A stretch of DNA of 64,000 nucleotides from Acidisarcina sp963790505 (GTDB taxonomy: Bacteria > Acidobacteriota > Terriglobia > Terriglobales > Acidobacteriaceae), in NCBI GenBank assembly GCA_963790505.1, contig CAWBOT010000004.1, positions 1,488,001 to 1,552,000 of the forward strand, in the 5' to 3' direction. The notes below the pieces were generated by a model. The model saw only the letters and a list, made by a program, of their open reading frames with translations. It was not told where the DNA came from and made no database searches. Of the stretch, positions 1-7,922 are shown in pieces. Each line of letters starts with the position of its first letter. Within the stretch, counting starts at the first letter, position 1. The translations under genes were made by a program, and so were the position numbers.

Positions 1-1016
1 TCGCCGGCTCGACCGGCAGCGGCAAATCGGTCGCCATCAACGCGATGATCATGTCGATCCTCTACAAGGCAACGCCCGAGCAGGTACGCATGATCCTCGT
101 CGATCCGAAGCGCGTAGAACTCGGCATGTACGAGGGCATTCCGCATCTCTTCACCCCGATCATCACCGAGCCCAAGCTCGCGGCAAACGCACTCAAGAAT
201 GCGGTGCGCGAGATGGAGCGGCGCCTGAAGCTGCTCGCCTCGCGAAGCGTTCGCAACATCGACCAGTACAACCGCCTCTTCGAGGTGGGTACGCCGAGCT
301 TATTTGAAGATAGCGTCGATGAGGGACCGCTGCCCTACATCCTGATCATCATCGACGAGCTCGCCGACCTCATGATGCTCGACAAAGCCAATGTCGAAGA
401 GGCGATCACCCGTCTCGCGCAGATGGCCCGCGCCGTCGGAATTCACCTGATCCTCGCAACCCAGCGCCCATCGGTCGACGTGATTACCGGCCTCATCAAG
501 GCAAACGTTCCGACCCGCATGTCGTTCCGGCTGGCAACCAAGGTCGATTCGCGGACCATCCTCGATTCAAACGGCGCCGAAGCATTGCTCGGACGCGGCG
601 ATATGCTCTTCCTACCGCCCGGAACGTCGCGCGTGCAGCGCGTCCACGCCCCATTTGTCACCGAGAAAGAAACCGCCGCGGTGGTCGATTTCTGGAAAAA
701 GCAAGGTCAGGCGGAATACGTCGAAAGCTTCCTCGAGGCCCCGAAAGACGACAAAAGCCGCGAGCTCGATGGCGGCGGCGACGAAGCCGATGGAAATGAC
801 GAGCTCTATGAGGATGGCGTTCGCCTGGTGCTCGAATTTGGCAAAGCGTCGACCAGTTTGTTACAGCGGCGGCTACGAATCGGCTACGGCCGCGCCGCCC
901 ACCTGATCGATATGATGGAGCGCGACGGAATCGTCGGCCCAGCCGACGGATCGAAGCCGCGCGAAATCCTCAAACCCCCGGATTGGCTGAGCCAGGTAGA
1001 AGCGGCGATGCGGTAA
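1..1016 (+). CDS. ftsK: DNA translocase FtsK, C-terminal part (cut by window start)
   Basis: Motor and C-terminal part of the septal DNA translocase that pumps chromosome DNA through the closing septum and activates dif recombination. The reading frame is open from base 3, so the gene starts outside the window. The first visible residues carry the Walker A loop GSTGSGKS (bases 6-29), followed by the Walker B strand ILIIIDELADL (near base 340-375) and the family motif ATQRPSVDVITG (near 460-495). The last ~70 residues form the winged-helix gamma domain (DELYEDGVRLVLEFGKAS...), which reads KOPS sites in characterised FtsK. The stop lies inside the 3' end of the convergent UvrC-like gene (47-base overlap). 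Identity is secure; the N-terminal membrane part cannot be seen. Confidence 0.96.
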   Translation, partial: AGSTGSGKSVAINAMIMSILYKATPEQVRMILVDPKRVELGMYEGIPHLFTPIITEPKLAANALKNAVREMERRLKLLASRSVRNIDQYNRLFEVGTPSLFEDSVDEGPLPYILIIIDELADLMMLDKANVEEAITRLAQMARAVGIHLILATQRPSVDVITGLIKANVPTRMSFRLATKVDSRTILDSNGAEALLGRGDMLFLPPGTSRVQRVHAPFVTEKETAAVVDFWKKQGQAEYVESFLEAPKDDKSRELDGGGDEADGNDELYEDGVRLVLEFGKASTSLLQRRLRIGYGRAAHLIDMMERDGIVGPADGSKPREILKPPDWLSQVEAAMR

Positions 1017-2328
1017 CGATTGGCGGCTCGGGGTTCACCGGGAGCAGGGTGCCGCGATAGACCCTCGAAATCGCCCGAAGGATCACCTTCGACGGCAGCG
1101 GCTCCTTCGGTTTGCAAAAGACAACTTCGCCGACCCGCTTAGCTTCCGGCCTATAGTACCAGCGAACAAACAGGCTCAGGTGGTCGGAGATAGTCTGGGT
1201 ATCCGTGCGGGAACTCGCCTCGATTTCATTAAGCTGGGCGACAGCATCGCTCAGTCGTTGTTCGAGAAGATCACGCGGCGCGTCCTTCGACGTTGCTTTT
1301 GCCTTGGCGACCGTCGCGGCTGCGGTAGATGTTGGCGGAGTTGAGCCTTCCTGCAACGGGACCGCTTCTAAGGCGTAAGGATGCGTGTAAAGCGACGACG
1401 ACCCCGACTGTTCGTTGTGCAACCTCATGCCAATCGTGTCATAGAGCACCGGGCCGGTGATGACACCCGCGTTGATTTGAAACAATGCAACGCGACCGGG
1501 TGCGTCGTCTGTTTGAATTGCAGGCTGGATGAGAACGGCCCGCATCTGGGCGAGTGGACGTACAGCTTCCGATGCAAGTGCGGCAACGGCTTCGACCTTT
1601 TGTATCCTGGAATGGACTGCGGCGGCCTTTTCGAAATCCAACTCCTCCGACGCAGCGTCGCGTTCCTTCGCGAGTTCATCGAGCAGACTTTGCCCCCGCG
1701 TCGCAAGGAAGGCTTCAACCTTCGCTGCCTCTTCGTCGTACCGCTCGTCGGTGCAGCCTTTGAAGCACGGCGCAAGGCACATCTTCATCTCTGAGTAGAC
1801 ACATCCTGGAAAAGCCGGATCGGGATCCAGATCCGGATAGCAGCGGCGCAGCAGAAAGAGGTTGAGCGCCTCGTCGCAGAAGCGTTCTGCCGCAGCCCGA
1901 GAGGGAAACGGCCCGTAAAGACTGCTTGCTGCCGACTTTGTAATCGTGTTGGTTACATATACGCGCGGGTAGCGATTTTTCACCGTCATGCGCAGGAAAT
2001 AAGGCGCGTAGAGATGAAGCCGTTTCCGAGCGCGTTCGCCAAATGCCTGGTTGGTGGCGTTATAAAGCGCGAGAGTCGATTCGAATTCGGAGCCGGTCGC
2101 GGTGTACTCGATGCGCGCAACGCGTTCGGTCAGGCGAAGACGCTTGGTCTGGGTCGGCTTGGCGTCGAGGAAGCGTTTGAGGCGGCGGCGAAGATTCGTC
2201 GTTCTTGCTAAGTAAGGCTCAGCCTTGGGGTCGGCGCCGAAGAGAGCGAAGATTCCCGGCTTTTCCGGAAGCGCGGCCAGAGTCGGCGCTGGGTTGGCGG
2301 GATCGAAGGGTAGAGTTTGGGCGAGCAT
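970..2328 (-). CDS. UvrC N-terminal-half homologue with degenerate GIY-YIG domain
   Basis: 452 residues matching only the N-terminal half of excinuclease subunit UvrC. Order: GIY-YIG-like domain (about 22-105), a cysteine cluster C163/C176/C184/C188 spaced like the Fe-S ligands reported for UvrC, then a UVR-type helical hairpin (about 210-250, EELDFEKAAAVHSRIQ) that binds UvrB in true UvrC. The RNase H-like endonuclease and HhH domains are absent. The nuclease site looks dead: GIY is GIF (F27), YIG is YLA, and the position of the catalytic Glu is Leu (L88), although the Arg-rich NLRRRL helix remains. So it is probably not a full excinuclease; a UvrB-binding or regulatory role is possible. The ATG lies 70 bases from the neighbouring TldE stop. 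Its 3' end overlaps ftsK. Confidence 0.85.
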   Translation of the reverse strand: MLAQTLPFDPANPAPTLAALPEKPGIFALFGADPKAEPYLARTTNLRRRLKRFLDAKPTQTKRLRLTERVARIEYTATGSEFESTLALYNATNQAFGERARKRLHLYAPYFLRMTVKNRYPRVYVTNTITKSAASSLYGPFPSRAAAERFCDEALNLFLLRRCYPDLDPDPAFPGCVYSEMKMCLAPCFKGCTDERYDEEAAKVEAFLATRGQSLLDELAKERDAASEELDFEKAAAVHSRIQKVEAVAALASEAVRPLAQMRAVLIQPAIQTDDAPGRVALFQINAGVITGPVLYDTIGMRLHNEQSGSSSLYTHPYALEAVPLQEGSTPPTSTAAATVAKAKATSKDAPRDLLEQRLSDAVAQLNEIEASSRTDTQTISDHLSLFVRWYYRPEAKRVGEVVFCKPKEPLPSKVILRAISRVYRGTLLPVNPEPPIVTASPLLPGSANPGV

Positions 2329-2398
2329 GCTCGGCTAATGGGAGTTTACTGATTCGGAGAGAACCAGGTTAGCGGCGCGGACCTGAAAATCGCATCTC

Positions 2399-3784
2399 TT
2401 ATGCTCCGGCGATGGTCATGCCTTCAATTCTCAGCGTTGGCGCCGCGACGGAACTGCGAAATTCCAGATCGTTGCCGATAGCGACGATGTTGTGGAACAT
2501 CTCTCTCAGGTTGCCGGCAATCGTGATCTCCTGGACGGCGTAGGTAAGCTCGCCGTTCTCGATCCATAGCCCAGACGCGCCGCGCGAATAGTCGCCGGTG
2601 ACCATGTTCACGCCGAAGCCCATGAGTTCGGTGACATAGAAGCCCGACTTGATGTCGGCGAGGATCTCAGCCGGCGTCAGGTCACCCTTCTCGAGATAGA
2701 CGTTGCCACCGCCAATGCCGGGGTTGCCGGCCAGCCCGCGCGAGGCGTTCCCGGTGCTCTGCATATTCAGCTTTCGAGCGGTGTAGGTGTTGAGCAGATA
2801 GTTCTTCAGCACGCCGTTTTCGACGATCGGCTTACGGCGGGTGGGCAGGCCTTCGCCGTCAAAGGGCGCGGTGCCGAACCCTCCAACAAAAGTGCCGTCG
2901 TCGATCACCGTGATGTTGGCTGCAGCCACCTGTTTGCCCAACTGGTCGGCGAAGAAGGAAGCGTGGCGATAGATGGCGTCGCCGTTCGCAGCCTCGAAAA
3001 TGCTGCCGATCAAGCCTCGAGCCATCTCGGGAGAGAAGACAACCGGCACGCGCTGGGTGGGGACGCGGCGCGCATCCAGACGCCGCAGGGTGCGGCGCGC
3101 AGCCTCGACGCCGATCGATTCGGGCGACTCAAGCTTCGTCAGAGTGCGGGCAGAGGAGTACCAGTAATCGCGCTGCATCTGTCCATCCTGCGAATGGGCA
3201 ATGGGCACGGCCGAGATCGAGGCGTAAGAGCGGCGGTATTCGCCCACGAATCCACGCGAGTTGGCGAGGATCTTGCGGCCGGTGGCGGCGTCGAAGCTGC
3301 CGCCGTCACTATTCTGGATGCGGGTATCTGCGGCGAGCGCGGCAGCCTCGGCGCGCCGGGCGTAATCGATACGCTGATCGCCAGGGAGTGAATAGACATC
3401 CTCGTAGTAGAGGTCCAGATCGCCAGGCAACTGCCCATAGGCGCCCGATTCGGGTAGGCCGGCGAACGGGTCCTCCGAGGTAACGCGGGCGAGCGCGATC
3501 GCTCCCTCGACGAGATGCTTGATGCCCTCACCAGAGAAATCGCTCGATGAGGTGCTGGCCGCACGCTGGCCGAGAAAGACGCGCAGTCCGATTCCTCGTG
3601 AGCCGGACTCTTTCAGTGTGTCGACCTGGCCGAGGCGAACAAGAGTAGAGAATTCATCTCCTTCGCGGATGACGACCTCGGCGTCAGTGGCTCCGGCGCG
3701 GGTTGCTTGGGCGACTACATGGGCGGCGAGTTCATGGAGGTCTTGGGCTGGTGGTGCGGAAACCGGGGCAATGCTGGTGCTCAT
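2399..3784 (-). CDS. pmbA: TldE/PmbA-family metalloprotease subunit
   Basis: 461 residues of the TldD/PmbA (U62) family. In characterised systems TldE pairs with TldD to form a protease that degrades unfolded peptides and matures microcin B17 and CcdA; TldE lacks the metal site and shapes the cavity. No HExxxH is present, as expected for TldE. Recognisable family stretches are the N-terminal GSRGIGLRVFLGQR and the C-terminal MGFGVNMVTGDYSRGASG and EITIAGNLREMFHNI. The partner TldD is encoded about 1.7 kb away on the same strand, with a flippase gene on the opposite strand between them. Start ATG at 3784; the upstream gene on the other strand starts about 100 bases away. Confidence 0.93.
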   Translation of the reverse strand: MSTSIAPVSAPPAQDLHELAAHVVAQATRAGATDAEVVIREGDEFSTLVRLGQVDTLKESGSRGIGLRVFLGQRAASTSSSDFSGEGIKHLVEGAIALARVTSEDPFAGLPESGAYGQLPGDLDLYYEDVYSLPGDQRIDYARRAEAAALAADTRIQNSDGGSFDAATGRKILANSRGFVGEYRRSYASISAVPIAHSQDGQMQRDYWYSSARTLTKLESPESIGVEAARRTLRRLDARRVPTQRVPVVFSPEMARGLIGSIFEAANGDAIYRHASFFADQLGKQVAAANITVIDDGTFVGGFGTAPFDGEGLPTRRKPIVENGVLKNYLLNTYTARKLNMQSTGNASRGLAGNPGIGGGNVYLEKGDLTPAEILADIKSGFYVTELMGFGVNMVTGDYSRGASGLWIENGELTYAVQEITIAGNLREMFHNIVAIGNDLEFRSSVAAPTLRIEGMTIAGA

Positions 3785-3884
3785 AAAGAAACGCTAGGCA
3801 TTCCGCGCACAAAATGCAAGCCGTCGCCAGACATTGCCGGGGCATATGCTGGAGAAGCGACTTCGTGGAGGGAAGAGCGACGGC

Positions 3885-5423
3885 ATGATGAGTCTTCGAC
3901 GCATCCTGAAGATGCTGCTGGCATTTGTGACCGGTCAGGGAGTGACGGTCCTGAGCCAGTTGCTCATTCCGCCTCTCTTCCTGCATCGCTTCAGCAATGG
4001 GATCGCCGTCTACGGGGAGTGGATCACACTCAGCGCGGCGGTTTCTTATTTCGGATCATTGAATTACGGCGTGCAGACTTACGCGGTCAACCAGATGACC
4101 ATTCACCGCAACCGCGGCGAGCTGGAAGAGTGCAGGAAGGTGCAGGCGAGCGCCTTTCTGTTGCTGCTGTGGATGATGCTGGTCATCGCGCCCATCGCCG
4201 CGCTGATCGCCATTGCGCCGGTCGCCCGGTGGCTCCATCTGCAGAGTGTGACCAATCGGCAAGCTCAGTTGGTGCTCGTCCTTTTCGTGCTGCAGCTCTT
4301 TGCCGTGATGGTGTGCGCTTTGTTGGCGAACAGCTTTATGGCGGTGAGCCGCGCGCATCGAGGAGCGAACTGGAACAATATCCTGAGGCTGGCCTCGACG
4401 GTCGTGCTGGCGGGATTGGTCTGGATGCGAGCGCCCTTCGCGGCAATGGCGGCATCGCAGCTCGCCATGACCATCCTGGTCATGGTGCTGGTCGTGACCG
4501 ATCTGCGCCGCATAGCGCCGGAACTGGTGCCTGCGCCTCGCTACGCCAGCAAGGCCGTGGCGCGCGGAATGGTGCGGCCCAGCTGGCATTTCACGGTGTT
4601 GTCGTTATCTGCATTCCTTACCTGGCAGGCGCCGGTGCTGCTGATGCAGCGGGTGCTTGGGCCGGCGGCGGTCGCGGTCTTTGCGATCACGAGAACGATA
4701 TTTACTATGTCGCGCCAGGCGCTGGCGGTAGCAAGCTATGCCATCAGCCCAGAGATCACCAGCCTCGTGGGGCGAAAAGAGTGGAAGCAGCTGCTGCGCC
4801 TCTACGATCTTTCCGAGCGGGTGGTGCTGATGCTGGTGCCGACGGTGAGCGTGGCGACGCTGCTGGCGAGCCCGTGGCTCATGGCGGTCTGGCTGCACCG
4901 GCGAGGCCTATATGAGCCCGGTCTGTGCCTGCTGATGGCTCTGATCTCAGCGGTCATGGGCATCAAAGAACATAAATACCAGTTCCAATCCGCGAGCAAC
5001 CAGCATACCGACCTGTCGCGGGTCATGATCGTCGCGTACAGCGCGGTCCTCGTAATTTCGGCAGTGACCATGCGCCATTTTGGGGTGAGCGGCTTCATGG
5101 TTGCGTGGCTGGTCGCCGAGATAGCGCAAACGGTCGCGATTATCCGGATGAACCAGAGGCTCATGCCCAGCGAATACCAGGTGGCAGTGGGGCCGGTTTG
5201 GAGGCTCGCAGCCGTACTTGCCGTGGTCTTCGCCGGCGCCGTTTACCCGGCATTTCAGGCGGTGCAGGCGCCCCTGCTGAGGATCGTCGCCATCACGGTC
5301 GTCTATTCCGTAGCCACTGCGCTGATTTGCTATCGCGTCTTCGGGCTCTCCGAAGTCGCGCAGGTCGTCCTGGGACGCTGGCGCGCCAGGACGGTCGCTG
5401 CTCCGGCTTCGACGGTAGGGTAG
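3885..5423 (+). CDS. Polysaccharide flippase / MATE-like membrane protein
   Basis: About 512 residues, almost entirely hydrophobic, with 12-14 predicted membrane helices, resembling Wzx/MurJ-type (MOP superfamily) lipid-linked saccharide exporters. The N-terminus (MMSLRRILKMLLAFVTGQG) begins the first helix directly. I place the start at the ATG-ATG at 3885 because GGAGGGAAG lies 8-16 bases upstream; the same frame is open back to a TTG at 3834, but that extension is charged and unlike the family. No glycosyltransferase or other capsule gene is adjacent, so the substrate is unknown. It sits between the two halves of the tldD/tldE pair on the opposite strand, which looks like an insertion of a foreign cassette into that pair. 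Confidence 0.8.
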   Translation: MMSLRRILKMLLAFVTGQGVTVLSQLLIPPLFLHRFSNGIAVYGEWITLSAAVSYFGSLNYGVQTYAVNQMTIHRNRGELEECRKVQASAFLLLLWMMLVIAPIAALIAIAPVARWLHLQSVTNRQAQLVLVLFVLQLFAVMVCALLANSFMAVSRAHRGANWNNILRLASTVVLAGLVWMRAPFAAMAASQLAMTILVMVLVVTDLRRIAPELVPAPRYASKAVARGMVRPSWHFTVLSLSAFLTWQAPVLLMQRVLGPAAVAVFAITRTIFTMSRQALAVASYAISPEITSLVGRKEWKQLLRLYDLSERVVLMLVPTVSVATLLASPWLMAVWLHRRGLYEPGLCLLMALISAVMGIKEHKYQFQSASNQHTDLSRVMIVAYSAVLVISAVTMRHFGVSGFMVAWLVAEIAQTVAIIRMNQRLMPSEYQVAVGPVWRLAAVLAVVFAGAVYPAFQAVQAPLLRIVAITVVYSVATALICYRVFGLSEVAQVVLGRWRARTVAAPASTVG

Positions 5424-5518
5424 CGCAGATTTCTTACGGTCGGGAGAGGTGACGCAGGTGTCATCTTGCAATCGGCGTATTCGCTGAGATTTGCCAGCAC
5501 CGCTAACGAATGTCGTAC

Positions 5519-6979
5519 TTAGTTCCCCGTCCCACCAACCGTCATGCGATCGAGCTTGATGGTTGGCATCCCGACTCCGACGGGGACGCTTTGCCCGTCT
5601 TTGCCGCAGGTTCCGATGCCCTCGTCAAGGGCTAGATCGTTGCCGACCATGGAGACGTATTTGAGGGCTTCGGGGCCGTTGCCTATTAATGTCGCGTCCC
5701 TTACCGGGGCGGTAATTTTTCCATCTTCAATGAGGTAGGCTTCGGAGGCGGAGAAAACGAATTTTCCGCTGGTAATGTCGACCTGGCCGCCGCCGAAGTT
5801 GACCGCGTACAGGCCGCGTTTGACGCTCTTGATGATGTCTTCGGGAAGGTCTTCGCCGTTCAACATGTAGGTGTTGGTCATGCGCGGCATGGGGATGGAC
5901 TGGTAGCTTTCGCGGCGTCCGCTGCCGGTCGAGGCTCCGCCCATGAGGCGGGCGGAGAGTTTGTCGGAGAGGTAGCCCTTGAGGATTCCGTTTTCGATGA
6001 GGACATTTTCCTGGGTGGGCGAGCCTTCATCGTCGACGTTGAGCGAACCTCGGCGGTTCGGCATAGTTCCGTTGTCGACGACGGTGACCTTGGAGCTGGC
6101 GACGCTCTGACCGATCAGCCCGGCGAAAGCGGAGGTCTTCTTGCGGTTGAAGTCGGCTTCGAGTCCGTGGCCGACGGCCTCGTGCAGCAGGACGCCCGGC
6201 CAGCCGGGGCCGAGGACGACTTCCATATCGCCGGCGGGGGCAGCGACGGCATTCAGTTGGAGGATCGCCTGGCGCGAGGCTTCGTTGGCGAAGTGTTCGG
6301 GCGACTTGCCTTCTTCAAAAAAGTCGAGCTCGACGCGGCCGCCTCCGCCGGAGGTGCCTTTGGATGTCTTGATGCCGTCTTTCGCAATCACGAAGACATT
6401 CAAGCGGGCGAGTGGCTGGGTATCGCTGGCAAACGTGCCGTCGGAGGCGGCGATCAGGATGCGGCGAAGTTCGTCGGAATAGCTGGCGCGGACTTGGACG
6501 ATGCGCGGGTCGAAGGCGCGGGCAGCCGTGTCGGCGCGCATGACTAAGGCGAGCTTGGCCGCGAGCGAGGCGTCAGAATCTGCGGCGGGGATCGGGTACA
6601 GGCTGGGCTTCTGGGCTCCGTTGCCATTGCCATTGGCATTGAATCCGGTGACCAACTCTTTGGTCGGGCCGTTGGCGATGAGCGAGGCCGTGCGGGCGGC
6701 ACGCAGCAGGCGTTCGGAGGAGAGATCGTCGGTGTAAGCGTAGCCAGTGCGTTCGCCGGAGACCACGCGGATACCGCATCCGGCGCTCACCCCCTGGCTG
6801 GCCGACTTGACCAGCGACTCATCGACGCCGATCGAGGTAGAGGCGATCGACTCGAAATAAAGATCGGCGTAGTCGCCGCCGGCGGAGAGGGCTTCGCCCA
6901 GGCAGCGCTCTAAAAGGCGCTCGGTGAGGCCAAATTTGTCGAAAAAATAACGCTTGTGGGCGGCTTCCGTCTGGGTCAT
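5519..6979 (-). CDS. tldD: TldD-family zinc metalloprotease
   Basis: 486 residues; the catalytic subunit of the TldD/TldE peptide-degrading protease. The zinc-binding helix HEAVGHGLEAD sits near residue 267 (HExxxH with the downstream Glu), and the C-terminal third has the conserved run EGIGTCGKDGQSVPVG, which contains the Cys expected in TldD. N-terminal domain has the SQGVSAGCGIRVVSGERTGYAYTD stretch typical of the family. Together with the TldE gene at 2399-3784 it should form a heterodimer in the cytoplasm. No modified-peptide precursor is adjacent to either gene; the repeat peptide at 46915 is 40 kb away and a link is speculative. Confidence 0.95.
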   Translation of the reverse strand: MTQTEAAHKRYFFDKFGLTERLLERCLGEALSAGGDYADLYFESIASTSIGVDESLVKSASQGVSAGCGIRVVSGERTGYAYTDDLSSERLLRAARTASLIANGPTKELVTGFNANGNGNGAQKPSLYPIPAADSDASLAAKLALVMRADTAARAFDPRIVQVRASYSDELRRILIAASDGTFASDTQPLARLNVFVIAKDGIKTSKGTSGGGGRVELDFFEEGKSPEHFANEASRQAILQLNAVAAPAGDMEVVLGPGWPGVLLHEAVGHGLEADFNRKKTSAFAGLIGQSVASSKVTVVDNGTMPNRRGSLNVDDEGSPTQENVLIENGILKGYLSDKLSARLMGGASTGSGRRESYQSIPMPRMTNTYMLNGEDLPEDIIKSVKRGLYAVNFGGGQVDITSGKFVFSASEAYLIEDGKITAPVRDATLIGNGPEALKYVSMVGNDLALDEGIGTCGKDGQSVPVGVGMPTIKLDRMTVGGTGN

Positions 6980-7126
6980 AGGTTCCTATTGGATGAAAAA
7001 AGGGACTTCTTGATTCTAGGCTCGTCTGTGGACGAGGTAAACGGCGGGTTGTCGCGCTGGGTTCGCCGCCTGGGAAACGAAGCTTTCGCGTTTCGGAGGT
7101 AGTGTACTACTTGGTAATCTTGGGCC

Positions 7127-7240
7127 ATGAAGAAATTCCTCGCGGTTTCACTGCTCCTGTTGTTCAGCGCGCCGGTCTTTGCGTCGACTCACCACCACCA
7201 TCGTCATCACCATCATCACAGTCAGTACCACCATCAGTAG
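7127..7240 (+). CDS. His-rich secreted mini-peptide (37 aa)
   Basis: A 37-codon frame with a clean signal peptide (MKKFLAVSLLLLFSAPVFA, cleavage after A-x-A-like VFA) followed by a mature segment of about 18 residues, 11 of which are His (STHHHHRHHHHHSQYHHQ). The predicted product would be exported and could bind divalent metals such as Ni, Zn or Cu; this is inference from composition. A GGAGG stands 28 bases upstream, too far for a usual ribosome site; the nearer sequence is weak. It lies alone between tldD (divergent) and a DinB-like gene 36 bases downstream. The signal-peptide pattern makes chance unlikely, but no homologue is recalled. Confidence 0.55.
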   Translation: MKKFLAVSLLLLFSAPVFASTHHHHRHHHHHSQYHHQ

Positions 7241-7276
7241 ATCTTAGGCTTCCCCGGATAGAGTTGTGATAACGTC

Positions 7277-7828
7277 GTGCGCATGAGTTCGCTCTCTGCG
7301 CACGACTTTCATTTGCGATATCCGATTGGCGATTTTTCATCTCCGGCGATCATAAGCGCTGACGATCGGCAGGCGGCGATTGCCGTGATTGCTGATCTGC
7401 CCGAGAGACTCCTGTCGGCGGTGAGCGGTCTGAGCGAGGAGCAGCTCGATACGCCCTATCGCGAGGGCGGCTGGACGGTGCGCCAGCTTGTTCATCATGT
7501 GGCGGATAGTCACATCAATGCCTACACACGCGTGCGTCTCGCGCTGACCGAGGATTGGCCGACGATCAAGCCCTATAGAGAGGCCGAGTGGGCGAAGCTG
7601 CAAGACGCGCGCACGCTTCCCGTCGAGGTTTCGCTCACGATGCTGAAATCGCTGCATCGGCGTTGGGCGACCCTCCTGGAATCGCTCCGCCAAGCAGACT
7701 GGGAGCGGGGATATACGCATCCGGAAGATGGCCGCCAGGACCTTGCGACCGTGGCCTTGCTCTATAGCTGGCATAGTCAACATCACACCGCGCATATCAC
7801 CGAGTTGCGAAATCGGATGGGCTGGTAG
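7277..7828 (+). CDS. DinB/YfiT-like putative metal-dependent transferase or hydrolase
   Basis: 183 residues of the DinB-like four-helix-bundle superfamily, closest in pattern to YfiT/BstA (putative bacillithiol transferase or metal-dependent hydrolase). The motif GGWTVRQLVHHVADSH and the C-terminal WHSQHHTAHI carry the three His expected to hold a metal ion. N-terminal DLRYP-like strand (HLRYPIGDF) is typical of YfiT relatives. Start is GTG at 7277 or ATG at 7283; no strong ribosome site separates them. No thiol-biosynthesis gene is nearby, so the cosubstrate is unknown. Confidence 0.85.
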   Translation: MRMSSLSAHDFHLRYPIGDFSSPAIISADDRQAAIAVIADLPERLLSAVSGLSEEQLDTPYREGGWTVRQLVHHVADSHINAYTRVRLALTEDWPTIKPYREAEWAKLQDARTLPVEVSLTMLKSLHRRWATLLESLRQADWERGYTHPEDGRQDLATVALLYSWHSQHHTAHITELRNRMGW

Positions 7829-7922
7829 AACCCTCAGGCAGAAGGCGTCGCGTCCGGTCTTTCTTTGACGGCTTGCTCGAATCTGCTTGCCACCGCCGCC
7901 AGACGGCGCGGATTATGTCGTC

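Noticed and set aside
3707..4915. 402-residue plus-strand frame over the flippase
   Set aside because: It lies out of frame with the hydrophobic, family-like flippase translation and starts within the TldE gene.
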